Origin: Anaerolineales bacterium
Lineage (GTDB): Bacteria; Chloroflexota; Anaerolineae; Anaerolineales; DRMV01
Length of the DNA stretch: 6,233 bases
Direction of reading: 5' to 3'
NCBI GenBank assembly: GCA_015494815.1
Contig: WGAK01000202.1
Span: forward strand, 1 to 6,233
Below the pieces are notes generated by a model. The model made no database searches. It saw only the letters and a list, made by a program, of their open reading frames with translations, and was not told the origin of the DNA. Position 1 is the stretch's first letter; every line of letters begins with the position of its first letter. The position numbers and the translations under genes were made by a program. Below are positions 1-5,259 of this stretch, one piece after another.

Positions 1-165
1 CTGAAACGGTCGGGCGGCAACCTGAAACTGGCCCAGACCCTGGCCCGCCACCGCAACATCCAGGTCACCCAGCGCTACGCGCACCTGAGCGACGCGGAAC
101 TGGACCGCTACTACGCGGCCATCTTCGAGCCCTCCGACACGGAGGAGGACGAAGGCACGGCCTGA
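1..165 (+). CDS. Tyrosine recombinase/integrase, C-terminal fragment (5' end outside window)
   Basis: The open frame from base 1 to the TGA at 163-165 encodes the last 54 residues of a tyrosine recombinase, an enzyme family that cuts and rejoins DNA through a 3'-phosphotyrosine intermediate. The visible part is the end of the catalytic domain. A stretch reading LARHRNIQVTQRYAHL matches the family's final block, usually of the form LGHxxIxTTxxYxH. The His of that block is residue 17 of the fragment, and the nucleophilic Tyr is residue 26 (bases 76-78). After the Tyr come a short helix and an acidic tail rich in Asp and Glu. The upstream catalytic Arg, Lys and HxxR motif lie outside the window, so it cannot be assigned to Xer, phage integrase or an integron-like group. 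It converges on the LOG-family gene with only 7 nt between the stops. No attachment site or tRNA is visible beside it. Confidence 0.8.
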   Translation: MKRSGGNLKLAQTLARHRNIQVTQRYAHLSDAELDRYYAAIFEPSDTEEDEGTA

Positions 166-172
166 GGCCGGG

Positions 173-775
173 TTACGCCCGCCGCGCGTCGGGCGGCCGC
201 CGCAGCCACTTGGCAATGCCGCCGGGATGCTCGAAGGCTTCCAGCGCCTGCAGCACGGCCTCGGGCGTGGCGGCCTCCAAGAGCAAGTTGCGGTGTTCCG
301 TGTACAAGAAGCCCTGGCCCAAGGCAAAATCCACAAAGGCCAGCAGTTGGTCGTAAAAGCCCCGAAAGTTGAGCAGCGCCACGGGCTTGCGGTGCAGGCC
401 GATTTGCGCCCAGGTGAGGATTTCGAACAGTTCCTCCCAGGTACCGAAACCACCGGGCAGAGCGACGAAGGCGTCGGCCAACTCGGCCATGCGCGCCTTG
501 CGGGTGTGCATGTCGGGCACCACTTCCAGGCGGGTGAGGCCGGTGTGGGCCAACTGGGGCGTGTAGAAGTGGTCGGGCAAGACGCCGATGACCTCGCCAC
601 CGGCCTCTAAGGCGGCATCGGCCAGCGCGCCCATCAAGCCCGTGCTGCCGCCGCCGTAGACCAGACGCCAGCCCCGGCGGGCAATGGCCCGGCCCATCGC
701 GCGGGCCGCGTCCAGATACGCCGCGGGCACATGGTCCGACGAGCCGCAATACACACAAACGCTGCGAATCTCCAT
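173..775 (-). CDS. LOG-family protein (nucleoside 5'-monophosphate phosphoribohydrolase)
   Basis: This 200-residue protein belongs to the LOG ('lonely guy', TIGR00730) family. Characterised members hydrolyse cytokinin riboside 5'-monophosphates, or related nucleotides, to a free base and ribose 5-phosphate. The fold is Rossmann-like and cytosolic. Visible marks are VYCGSS near residues 8-13, the glycine-rich GGGSTGLMG at 41-49, the Arg-Lys pair R92/K93 in DMHTRKARM, and the signature PGGFGTWEE at 107-115, which matches the family motif PGGxGTxxE. The length is normal. The frame is open 90 codons further upstream, but that extension lacks family features and runs back over the divergent promoter and the next gene. 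The ATG at 775 has an AGGAG 7 nt upstream and is preferred. The gene is transcribed away from the replication cassette, and its true substrate in this bacterium is unknown. Family assignment is firm; a cytokinin role is not implied. Confidence 0.93.
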   Translation of the reverse strand: MEIRSVCVYCGSSDHVPAAYLDAARAMGRAIARRGWRLVYGGGSTGLMGALADAALEAGGEVIGVLPDHFYTPQLAHTGLTRLEVVPDMHTRKARMAELADAFVALPGGFGTWEELFEILTWAQIGLHRKPVALLNFRGFYDQLLAFVDFALGQGFLYTEHRNLLLEAATPEAVLQALEAFEHPGGIAKWLRRPPDARRA

Positions 776-781
776 AGCGGG

Positions 782-786
782 CTCCT
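782..786 (-). promoter_or_regulatory. Ribosome binding site of the LOG-family gene
   Basis: On the minus strand this reads AGGAG, 6 nt before the ATG whose first base is 775 (the ATG is preceded by AGGAGCCCGCT). It settles the start codon against the longer upstream frame. Confidence 0.75.
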
Positions 787-804
787 GGGGTCGAGATGCG
801 GCCC

Positions 805-810
805 ATTGTA
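805..810 (-). promoter_or_regulatory. Likely -10 box for the LOG-family gene
   Basis: Reading leftward, TACAAT (5 of 6 matches to TATAAT) sits in an otherwise very GC-rich intergenic region, about 30 nt before the start codon. That geometry would give a short leader of roughly 20-25 nt. No good -35 box is seen 16-18 nt upstream, where the sequence is GC-only, so the promoter would depend on an activator or on the -10 box alone. This is a reading by eye only. Confidence 0.4.
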
Positions 811-846
811 CCGCGTTCCCGGGCCGGGCGGCGGGCCATGCGGCGG

Positions 847-875
847 TTGCCACCCCCGGGGCGTCGTGATAGAAT
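847..875 (+). promoter_or_regulatory. Sigma-70-type promoter of the DUF151-dnaB-primosome unit
   Basis: A -35 box TTGCCA (847-852; consensus TTGACA) is followed by exactly 17 nt and a -10 box TAGAAT (870-875; consensus TATAAT). An extended -10 dinucleotide TG at 867-868 adds to it. Transcription would begin near 881-883, leaving a leader of about 27 nt before the ATG at 909. It stands out because the surrounding DNA is so GC-rich. It is the only convincing promoter seen ahead of the rightward genes, so it probably drives the whole downstream run. Confidence 0.7.
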
Positions 876-898
876 ACATCCCGATGGTTCCCCTCGCG

Positions 899-904
899 AG
901 GAGG
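899..904 (+). promoter_or_regulatory. Ribosome binding site of the DUF151 gene, overlapped by a 10-bp palindrome
   Basis: AGGAGG (899-904) precedes the ATG at 909 with a short 4-nt spacing. The perfect 10-bp palindrome CCTCGCGAGG (892-901) covers the first half of this site. In RNA it could form only a very small hairpin, so a regulatory role is speculative. Confidence 0.6.
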
Positions 905-908
905 CACT

Positions 909-1547
909 ATGGGCGAAATGATAGAAGTGGCCATTGACAGCATTCGGGTGAGCCTGGTTTCGCCGCAACGGGTGGTGTTGCTGCGGGAGTTGCGCGGCAA
1001 CCGCCTGCTGCCGATTTGGATTGGCCCCCACGAGGCCGAGGCCATTCAATACGCGCTGCACGAAGTGGAAGTGGCCCGCCCCATGACCCACGATTTGCTG
1101 AAGAATGTGTTTCACGCGTTGGGCGCGCGGGTGCTGCGGGTGGAAGTGGTCAAACTGCAGGACAATGTGTTTTACGGCAACATCGTGGCCGAAGTGGGCG
1201 GTCGGGTGGTGAACATCGACGCGCGCCCCTCGGACGCGCTGGCATTGGCCGTGCGCACCCATGTCCCCATTCTGGTGGCCAAAGAAGTGATGGATGTGGC
1301 CGGCATCGTGCCCGACGAAGACTTGCAGCGCCAGGGCGAAGGTGCACGGCCGCCCCGCCGCGCGGCCAGCACGCCGTCGAGCCCAGGCCAGCAGAGCCAG
1401 CCCCCGGCCGCAGGCGAAGCCGAACCCACGGCCGCGGCCGAAGAAGCCCCACCGCCCGAAGAACGCCTGTCCATCTTCGAAGACTTCCTGGAGCAACTGG
1501 AAGGCGGCGAATCCAGCGAAGACGACGGCGACAACGACGACGAATAG
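909..1547 (+). CDS. Bifunctional nuclease (BFN/DUF151) family protein with acidic C-terminal tail
   Basis: This 212-residue protein has an N-terminal BFN domain (PF02577, formerly DUF151) over about residues 3-135. Plant members were described as having DNase and RNase activity; most bacterial members have no defined role. Recognisable blocks are LPIWIGPHEAEAI (34-46), RPMTHDLL (57-64) and NIDARPSDALALAVR (102-116). After residue 140 the sequence becomes low complexity: a Pro/Ala/Ser/Gln linker, a short predicted helix around LSIFEDFLEQLE (187-198), then a run of mostly Asp and Glu to the end. That tail makes it longer than a minimal BFN protein and is probably disordered. An AGGAGG lies just before the ATG and a clear promoter lies upstream. 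It is the first gene of the unit, and dnaB follows after 78 nt. Whether it acts on DNA in replication is inference from position. Confidence 0.9.
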   Translation: MGEMIEVAIDSIRVSLVSPQRVVLLRELRGNRLLPIWIGPHEAEAIQYALHEVEVARPMTHDLLKNVFHALGARVLRVEVVKLQDNVFYGNIVAEVGGRVVNIDARPSDALALAVRTHVPILVAKEVMDVAGIVPDEDLQRQGEGARPPRRAASTPSSPGQQSQPPAAGEAEPTAAAEEAPPPEERLSIFEDFLEQLEGGESSEDDGDNDDE

Positions 1548-1616
1548 CCCCCGCCCGCCGTCGTGATGACCCCAGGCCGCCGCCCGTGGCCCGCGGGCGC
1601 GCGTCGGTTTGCAGCC

Positions 1617-1623
1617 GAGGAAG
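1617..1623 (+). promoter_or_regulatory. Ribosome binding site that decides the dnaB start
   Basis: GAGGAAG ends 2 nt before the ATG at 1626, with its GAGG core 5 nt upstream of that ATG. The in-frame ATGs at 1563 and 1566 have only C-rich sequence before them and no Shine-Dalgarno match. The later start is therefore preferred. Confidence 0.6.
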
Positions 1624-1625
1624 CC

Positions 1626-3215
1626 ATGCCCGACATGCCGCCCCCGCCCGAAGAGCCCCAAGATTTGGCCCCCTGGCCCGAAGAAGCCCCGGCCGAAGCC
1701 CCCGCGCCGGCTTCACCCCCGGCGCGCGCGGCTCACGCCGCGGACGGCAACGGCGCCGGGCCGCAGCCTTTGTCCGACTTGCACGCGGAGCGGGCGTTGC
1801 TGGGCGCGGTCCTCCTGAACCCCGACATGTACTTCGAGGTGGCCACCTTAGTGGGCGAGCGGGACTTCACCTTTTTGGCCCACCGGCACATCTGGAAGGC
1901 CATCGCGGACATCGTGCAGCAGCACCAATCGGTGGATGTGGCCGTGCTGGCCGCGGAGTTGCGCCGCCGGGAACTGCTGGACGAGGTGGGCGGGCCCGCG
2001 TACCTCAGCGAACTGCTCACCAGCGTGGACCGCTCGCTGAGTGCGCCCCACTACGCCCGCCTGGTGGCCGACTACAGCCTGCGGCGCCAACTGCAGGCCA
2101 CGGCCCAAGAAATCGTCCGCCTGGTGCACCGCACCGACCTGGACGGCGACACCGTGCTCTCGGAGGCCGAGCGGCTGCTGTTCCGCATCAGCAGCCACCG
2201 CGAACGCCGGGAAGTGCAGCCCCTGGCCCAGGTGCTCGAAGCGTTGCAGACCCACCTGCAGCACATCTACGAACACGAAGGCGTCGCGGGCATTCCCACG
2301 GGCTTTCGCCCCCTGGACGACCTGCTCAAAGGCTTGCAGCCCTCGGACCTCATCATCATCGCCGGGCGACCGGGTATGGGCAAGACCGCCTTTTTGGTGT
2401 CCATTGCCTTGCACGCGGCCCGGCAAGGCAAGCATGTGGCCCTGTTCTCGTTAGAGATGTCCAACGAACAGGTGGCCCAGCGCATGCTCTCGCAGGAAAC
2501 GGGTTTTGGGGCCGACCTGTTCCGCGACCCCCGGCGTCTGCGCCCCGACCAGTGGCGCCGCCTGGACGCGGCCGTGGAGGCACTGAGCACCCTGCCCGTC
2601 TTCCTGGACGACACCCCCGCGCTCACCCCCCAGCAGTTGCGGGTGAAGTGCATGCGCCTGCAACAACAATACGGCCTCGACATGGTTGTGGTGGACTATC
2701 TGCAGTTGATGAGCGGCGGACGGCGCAACGAGAACCGGGTACAAGAAGTGTCCTACATCTCCCGCTCGCTCAAACACCTGGCCCGCGACCTGAACCTGCC
2801 CGTGGTGGCCGCCGCGCAACTCTCGCGGGCCGTGGAGCAGCGACCCAACAAACGCCCCATGCTCTCGGACCTGCGCGAAAGCGGCGCGCTGGAGCAGGAC
2901 GCGGATGTGGTCATCTTCCTGTACCGCGAAGAGTACTACGCCCAGCAGGGCGACGAGAACGAAGACGGCCAAGCGCAACGCCGCAAACGACCGTCACGCC
3001 AGCCCGAAAAAGTGGAGGTCATCGTCGCCAAGCACCGCAACGGCCCTACCGCGACCATCGAGATGATTTTCGAGCCCTGGCGCGCGGCCTTCAAAGAGGG
3101 CCGGCTGGCCCCCAATGTGGAAGAGGTGGACTTGAGCAAGCCCCGCCGTCCCTCGCGACGGCCGCTGCAACCGCCGTCGGCGGCCCACGGCCTGACCGAC
3201 GAGGTGCCCCTGTGA
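1626..3215 (+). CDS. dnaB: Replicative DNA helicase DnaB
   Basis: This 529-residue protein is the hexameric ATP-driven helicase that unwinds DNA at the replication fork. After a Pro/Ala/Glu-rich extension of about 47 residues, the DnaB N-terminal domain begins at PLSDLHAERALLGAVLL and runs to about residue 150. A linker helix leads into the RecA-like C-terminal domain. There the Walker A GRPGMGKTAF is at 247-256, SLEMS with the catalytic Glu at 275-279, the Walker B VVVDYLQLM at 354-362, the AAQLSR motif near 396-401, RESGALEQDADVV from about 417, and KHRNGPTATIEMIFEP near 469-484. No intein interrupts it. Two oddities are the N-terminal extension and a highly charged insert (about residues 440-460, basic at its end) before the last core strands, longer than in most DnaB proteins as I recall them. 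An upstream start at 1563 would add 21 residues. Its stop overlaps the ribosome binding site of the DnaD-like gene. Confidence 0.97.
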   Translation: MPDMPPPPEEPQDLAPWPEEAPAEAPAPASPPARAAHAADGNGAGPQPLSDLHAERALLGAVLLNPDMYFEVATLVGERDFTFLAHRHIWKAIADIVQQHQSVDVAVLAAELRRRELLDEVGGPAYLSELLTSVDRSLSAPHYARLVADYSLRRQLQATAQEIVRLVHRTDLDGDTVLSEAERLLFRISSHRERREVQPLAQVLEALQTHLQHIYEHEGVAGIPTGFRPLDDLLKGLQPSDLIIIAGRPGMGKTAFLVSIALHAARQGKHVALFSLEMSNEQVAQRMLSQETGFGADLFRDPRRLRPDQWRRLDAAVEALSTLPVFLDDTPALTPQQLRVKCMRLQQQYGLDMVVVDYLQLMSGGRRNENRVQEVSYISRSLKHLARDLNLPVVAAAQLSRAVEQRPNKRPMLSDLRESGALEQDADVVIFLYREEYYAQQGDENEDGQAQRRKRPSRQPEKVEVIVAKHRNGPTATIEMIFEPWRAAFKEGRLAPNVEEVDLSKPRRPSRRPLQPPSAAHGLTDEVPL

Positions 3216-3219
3216 GGTG
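3214..3219 (+). promoter_or_regulatory. Ribosome binding site of the DnaD-like gene, overlapping the dnaB stop
   Basis: GAGGTG shares bases with the dnaB TGA at 3213-3215 and ends 3 nt before the ATG at 3223. A GTG at 3217 is in frame two codons earlier but lies inside this site, so the ATG is the better start. The arrangement favours coupled translation. Confidence 0.55.
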
Positions 3220-3222
3220 CCC

Positions 3223-3930
3223 ATGAGCCAGGCAGGGACTTTCCCCGGATTTCCCGAAGGCCCCGTGCACTGGGTGCCGCTGCCCGCGCCGCTGTTCCAG
3301 CAGGTGGTGCCCCACATCACGGACCTGAACGAACTGCGGGCCGTGCTGTATGTGTTTTGGCGCTTTGCCTTCCACGAGGGGCCGGTGCACTACCTGACCG
3401 ACGCGGACGCGGCCGAAGATGACGCGTATTGGGGTGCGCTGGGGGCCACGCCCGAGGCCCGCCGGTCCGCGGTGCGCGCGGCCCTGGACGCGGCCGTGGC
3501 CCGAGGCGTGCTGCTGGCCGTGGACGCGACCGACGGCTCGGGCCGACGCTACTACTTCCTCAACAGCCCCAAGGGTCGTGCCGCGGTCCGGGCCTGGCGC
3601 GAGGGGCGCTGGCATCCCGAAACCCGGCCATCGCCGCCGCCCGAAGCCCTGGCCCAACCCAATGTGTTCCGCATCTATGAGGAAAACTTCGGCCCCCTCA
3701 CCCCGTTGATTGCCGACCGGCTGCGCGCGGCGCTGGCGCAGTACCCGGCCTCGTGGATTGTCGAGGCCATGGCCCTGGCCGTGGAGCGCAATGTGCGGCG
3801 CTGGCGCTATGTTGAGGCCATTTTGGAACGCTGGACCACCGAGGGACGTGATGACCGAATCGCTGAGAGACATCCTGAAGCGGATGCGGCGAAGTACAAG
3901 CGAGACCCCTACGCCCGCTTCTACGAGTGA
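3223..3930 (+). CDS. DnaD-domain primosomal protein
   Basis: This 235-residue protein resembles DnaD/DnaB-family primosomal proteins of Firmicutes and their phages, which bind and remodel DNA and help recruit the helicase and its loader. The N-terminal part (about 17-125) looks like a winged-helix module: helices around LNELRAVLYVFWRFAF and SAVRAALDAAVARGVLL, followed by a strand-rich RRYYFLN segment. A Pro-rich linker (about 130-146) follows. The C-terminal DnaD domain (PF07261) spans about 147-208, from NVFRIYEENFGPLTP to the signature Y196xxxI200LxxW204, read here as WRYVEAILERW. The tail KYKRDPYARFYE (224-235) is a charged, aromatic end of the kind that can contact DNA or partners. The gene begins 7 nt after dnaB, and its last 80 bp overlap the loader gene in another frame. 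Only one such protein is present here, where B. subtilis uses two, DnaD and DnaB. Confidence 0.88.
   Translation: MSQAGTFPGFPEGPVHWVPLPAPLFQQVVPHITDLNELRAVLYVFWRFAFHEGPVHYLTDADAAEDDAYWGALGATPEARRSAVRAALDAAVARGVLLAVDATDGSGRRYYFLNSPKGRAAVRAWREGRWHPETRPSPPPEALAQPNVFRIYEENFGPLTPLIADRLRAALAQYPASWIVEAMALAVERNVRRWRYVEAILERWTTEGRDDRIAERHPEADAAKYKRDPYARFYE
3841..3845 (+). promoter_or_regulatory. Ribosome binding site of the loader gene, inside the DnaD-like coding region
   Basis: GAGGG, 5 nt before the ATG at 3851. This places the loader start within the last 80 bp of the DnaD-like gene. The same frame is open back to 3710, but that part is Trp/Arg/Pro-rich nonsense lying over the DnaD domain. Confidence 0.65.
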
Positions 3931-5239
3931 GCCTGCGGCCGAGCCCGAAGCCGAGGCTCCCTGCCCCATTTGCGGCGGCTTGGGGTACCTGTATCGGCCG
4001 GTGCCCGTGGGGCATCCGGACTACGGCCGCCTGTTCCCCTGTGTGTGCCAGCAGGAAAAGCGCCGCGCGGCCCTACGGGAACGGCTGTACGCCTGGAGCC
4101 GGTTGCGCAACCTGAGCCGCTTCACTTTCGAGACCTTCCGGCCCGAAGGTCAGCCCCACACGCCGCCACACCAGGCCGCGTCGTTGCGCATGGCCTACGA
4201 GGCGGCCCGGGCCTTTGCCGCCCAACCGCAGGGCTGGCTGCTGTTCAGCGGGCCCTACGGCTGCGGCAAGACCCACCTGGCCGCAGCCATCGCCAACGCG
4301 GCCGTGGCCCGGGGCATTGCCACGCTGTTTTGGACCGTGCCCGACTTGCTGGACGAGTTGCGCAGCGGCTACGCGGCCGGGAATGCCTCTTTCGAGACCC
4401 GCTTTCAGACCACCCGCGAGGTGGACTTGCTGATTTTGGACGACCTGGGCACCCAGGCCGCCACGGAGTGGGCGCGTGAGAAACTCTTCCAGTTGCTCAA
4501 CTACCGCTACTTGAACGAACTGCCCACGGTCATCACCACCAACCTGACGCCCGAAGAACTGGACCCGCGGCTGCTGTCGCGGCTGAGCGACCCGCGACTG
4601 GTGCGACGCATCACCATTGACGCGCCCGACTACCGCCGCCCCACTGAAGTGGGCGCGCGCGAGGCCATGTCGTTGCTGCCCATGCTCGCCGACCGCACTT
4701 TCGACACCTTCTCGACCCGGCACGTGAAGGCGCGCGCCGCGCGGCAGCAACTGCAGAAGGCCTTGCGCATCGCGCGCGACTATGCCCGCAAGCCCCAGGG
4801 CTGGCTGATTTTCTTGGGCCCCTCGGGCACGGGCAAAACCCACCTGGCCGCGGCCATTGCCAACGCGCACCAGCAGGCCGGCGGCAACCCCCTGGTGGTC
4901 TTCTTGCCCGACTTGCTGGACCATCTGCGGGCCACCTTTCGCCCCGACAGCCCCGTGACTTATGACCAGCGGTTCGAGATGTTGCGGACCGCGTCGCTGT
5001 TGGTGCTGGACGACCTGGGCCGTCAGGCCACTTCCCCCTGGGCCCGCGAGAAGTTGTACCAACTGCTCAATTACCGCTATGTCACCCGCAAACCCACGGT
5101 CATCACTACTTTGCTCACCCTGGCGGAGTTCGAGCCCTGGCTGCGCACCCGGCTGCTGGACCAGCGCCTGAGCCGGGTCGTTTCCCTGGCCGAGGTGCCG
5201 TCGTACATCACCGGCCGGGGCACCCCGCCGCCGACTTGA
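3851..5239 (+). CDS. Tandem double-AAA+ helicase-loader-like ATPase (DnaC/DnaI type)
   Basis: This 462-residue protein is of the DnaC/DnaI class, AAA+ ATPases that place the DnaB hexamer on single-stranded DNA. An N-terminal acidic/Pro stretch is followed by a likely zinc site, C38xxC41 and C64xC66, comparable to the zinc module of DnaI. Then come two AAA+ modules, each opened by an FxTF motif. Module 1 (about 93-261) has Walker A GPYGCGKTH with K140, Walker B LLILDD (193-198), sensor-1 N231 in ITTNL, and a candidate arginine finger R244. Module 2 (about 284-452) has Walker A GPSGTGKTH with K329, Walker B LLVLDD (383-388), L421 in place of the sensor-1 Asn, and R434. Known DnaC/DnaI proteins are about 245-310 residues with one module, so this is nearly double. 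IstB of IS21 is a related ATPase, but no transposase is nearby and the context is dnaB and dnaD. Helicase loading is inferred from family and neighbours. Confidence 0.87.
   Translation: MTESLRDILKRMRRSTSETPTPASTSEPAAEPEAEAPCPICGGLGYLYRPVPVGHPDYGRLFPCVCQQEKRRAALRERLYAWSRLRNLSRFTFETFRPEGQPHTPPHQAASLRMAYEAARAFAAQPQGWLLFSGPYGCGKTHLAAAIANAAVARGIATLFWTVPDLLDELRSGYAAGNASFETRFQTTREVDLLILDDLGTQAATEWAREKLFQLLNYRYLNELPTVITTNLTPEELDPRLLSRLSDPRLVRRITIDAPDYRRPTEVGAREAMSLLPMLADRTFDTFSTRHVKARAARQQLQKALRIARDYARKPQGWLIFLGPSGTGKTHLAAAIANAHQQAGGNPLVVFLPDLLDHLRATFRPDSPVTYDQRFEMLRTASLLVLDDLGRQATSPWAREKLYQLLNYRYVTRKPTVITTLLTLAEFEPWLRTRLLDQRLSRVVSLAEVPSYITGRGTPPPT
4127..5206 (+). repeat. Direct internal repeat: two homologous AAA+ modules in one gene
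   Basis: The segments 4127-4633 and 4700-5206 each encode 169 residues and align end to end with small gaps. By hand count, the block from PQGWL through the Walker A helix is identical at 21 of 25 positions, and the block from Walker B through the VITT strand at 28 of 40. DNA similarity is still visible, for example around 4271-4300 and 4838-4867, but many third positions differ. The duplication is therefore old and not an assembly artefact. Confidence 0.9.
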
Positions 5240-5248
5240 TTCCCTGCC

Positions 5249-5254
5249 GAGGAG
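5249..5254 (+). promoter_or_regulatory. Ribosome binding site of the inositol-monophosphatase-family gene
   Basis: GAGGAG, 5 nt before the ATG at 5260. It supports this start over a TTG at 5236, which overlaps the loader stop and adds eight residues without family features. Confidence 0.7.
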
Positions 5255-5259
5255 TGCCT

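Noticed and set aside
1..172. Integrated element boundary next to the recombinase fragment
   Set aside because: No tRNA, direct repeat or compositional change is visible; only the last 54 codons of the recombinase are in the window.
158..195. Possible bidirectional terminator between the convergent recombinase and LOG genes: CGGCC-TGA-GGCCG (158-170) and CGCCCG/CGGGCG with an 8-nt loop (176-195)
   Set aside because: Both stems are short and lack a T tract on either strand. The second lies in the LOG coding sequence, and such GC inverted repeats are frequent here by chance.
1563..1625. Upstream ATGs (1563, 1566) as the dnaB start
   Set aside because: No ribosome binding site precedes them and the added 21 residues are not DnaB-like; the ATG at 1626 has GAGGAAG before it.
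111..1661. A 516-codon open frame on the - strand across the LOG, DUF151 and intergenic regions
   Set aside because: Low-complexity His/Gly/Arg-rich product with no motif, antisense to or out of frame with well-supported genes.
1016..3226. A 736-codon open frame on the + strand overlapping the DUF151 gene and dnaB
   Set aside because: Its product is Arg/Pro/Gly/Ala-rich without family motifs, and it lies out of frame over two strongly recognisable genes. Long stop-free shadow frames are expected at this GC content.
3091..3969. A 292-codon - strand frame opposite the DnaD-like gene
   Set aside because: No recognisable domain. The + strand frame has a DnaD signature and a good ribosome binding site.
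4073..5062. A 329-codon - strand frame opposite the loader, rich in Gln, Gly and Val
   Set aside because: Mirror of the codon pattern of the real gene, with no motif of its own. The same applies to the - strand frame at 5317-6087 opposite the phosphatase.
3851..5239. IstB helper ATPase of an IS21-type insertion sequence
   Set aside because: No IstA transposase or terminal inverted repeats are present, and the gene sits tightly in a dnaB-dnaD operon with a DnaI-like Cys motif.
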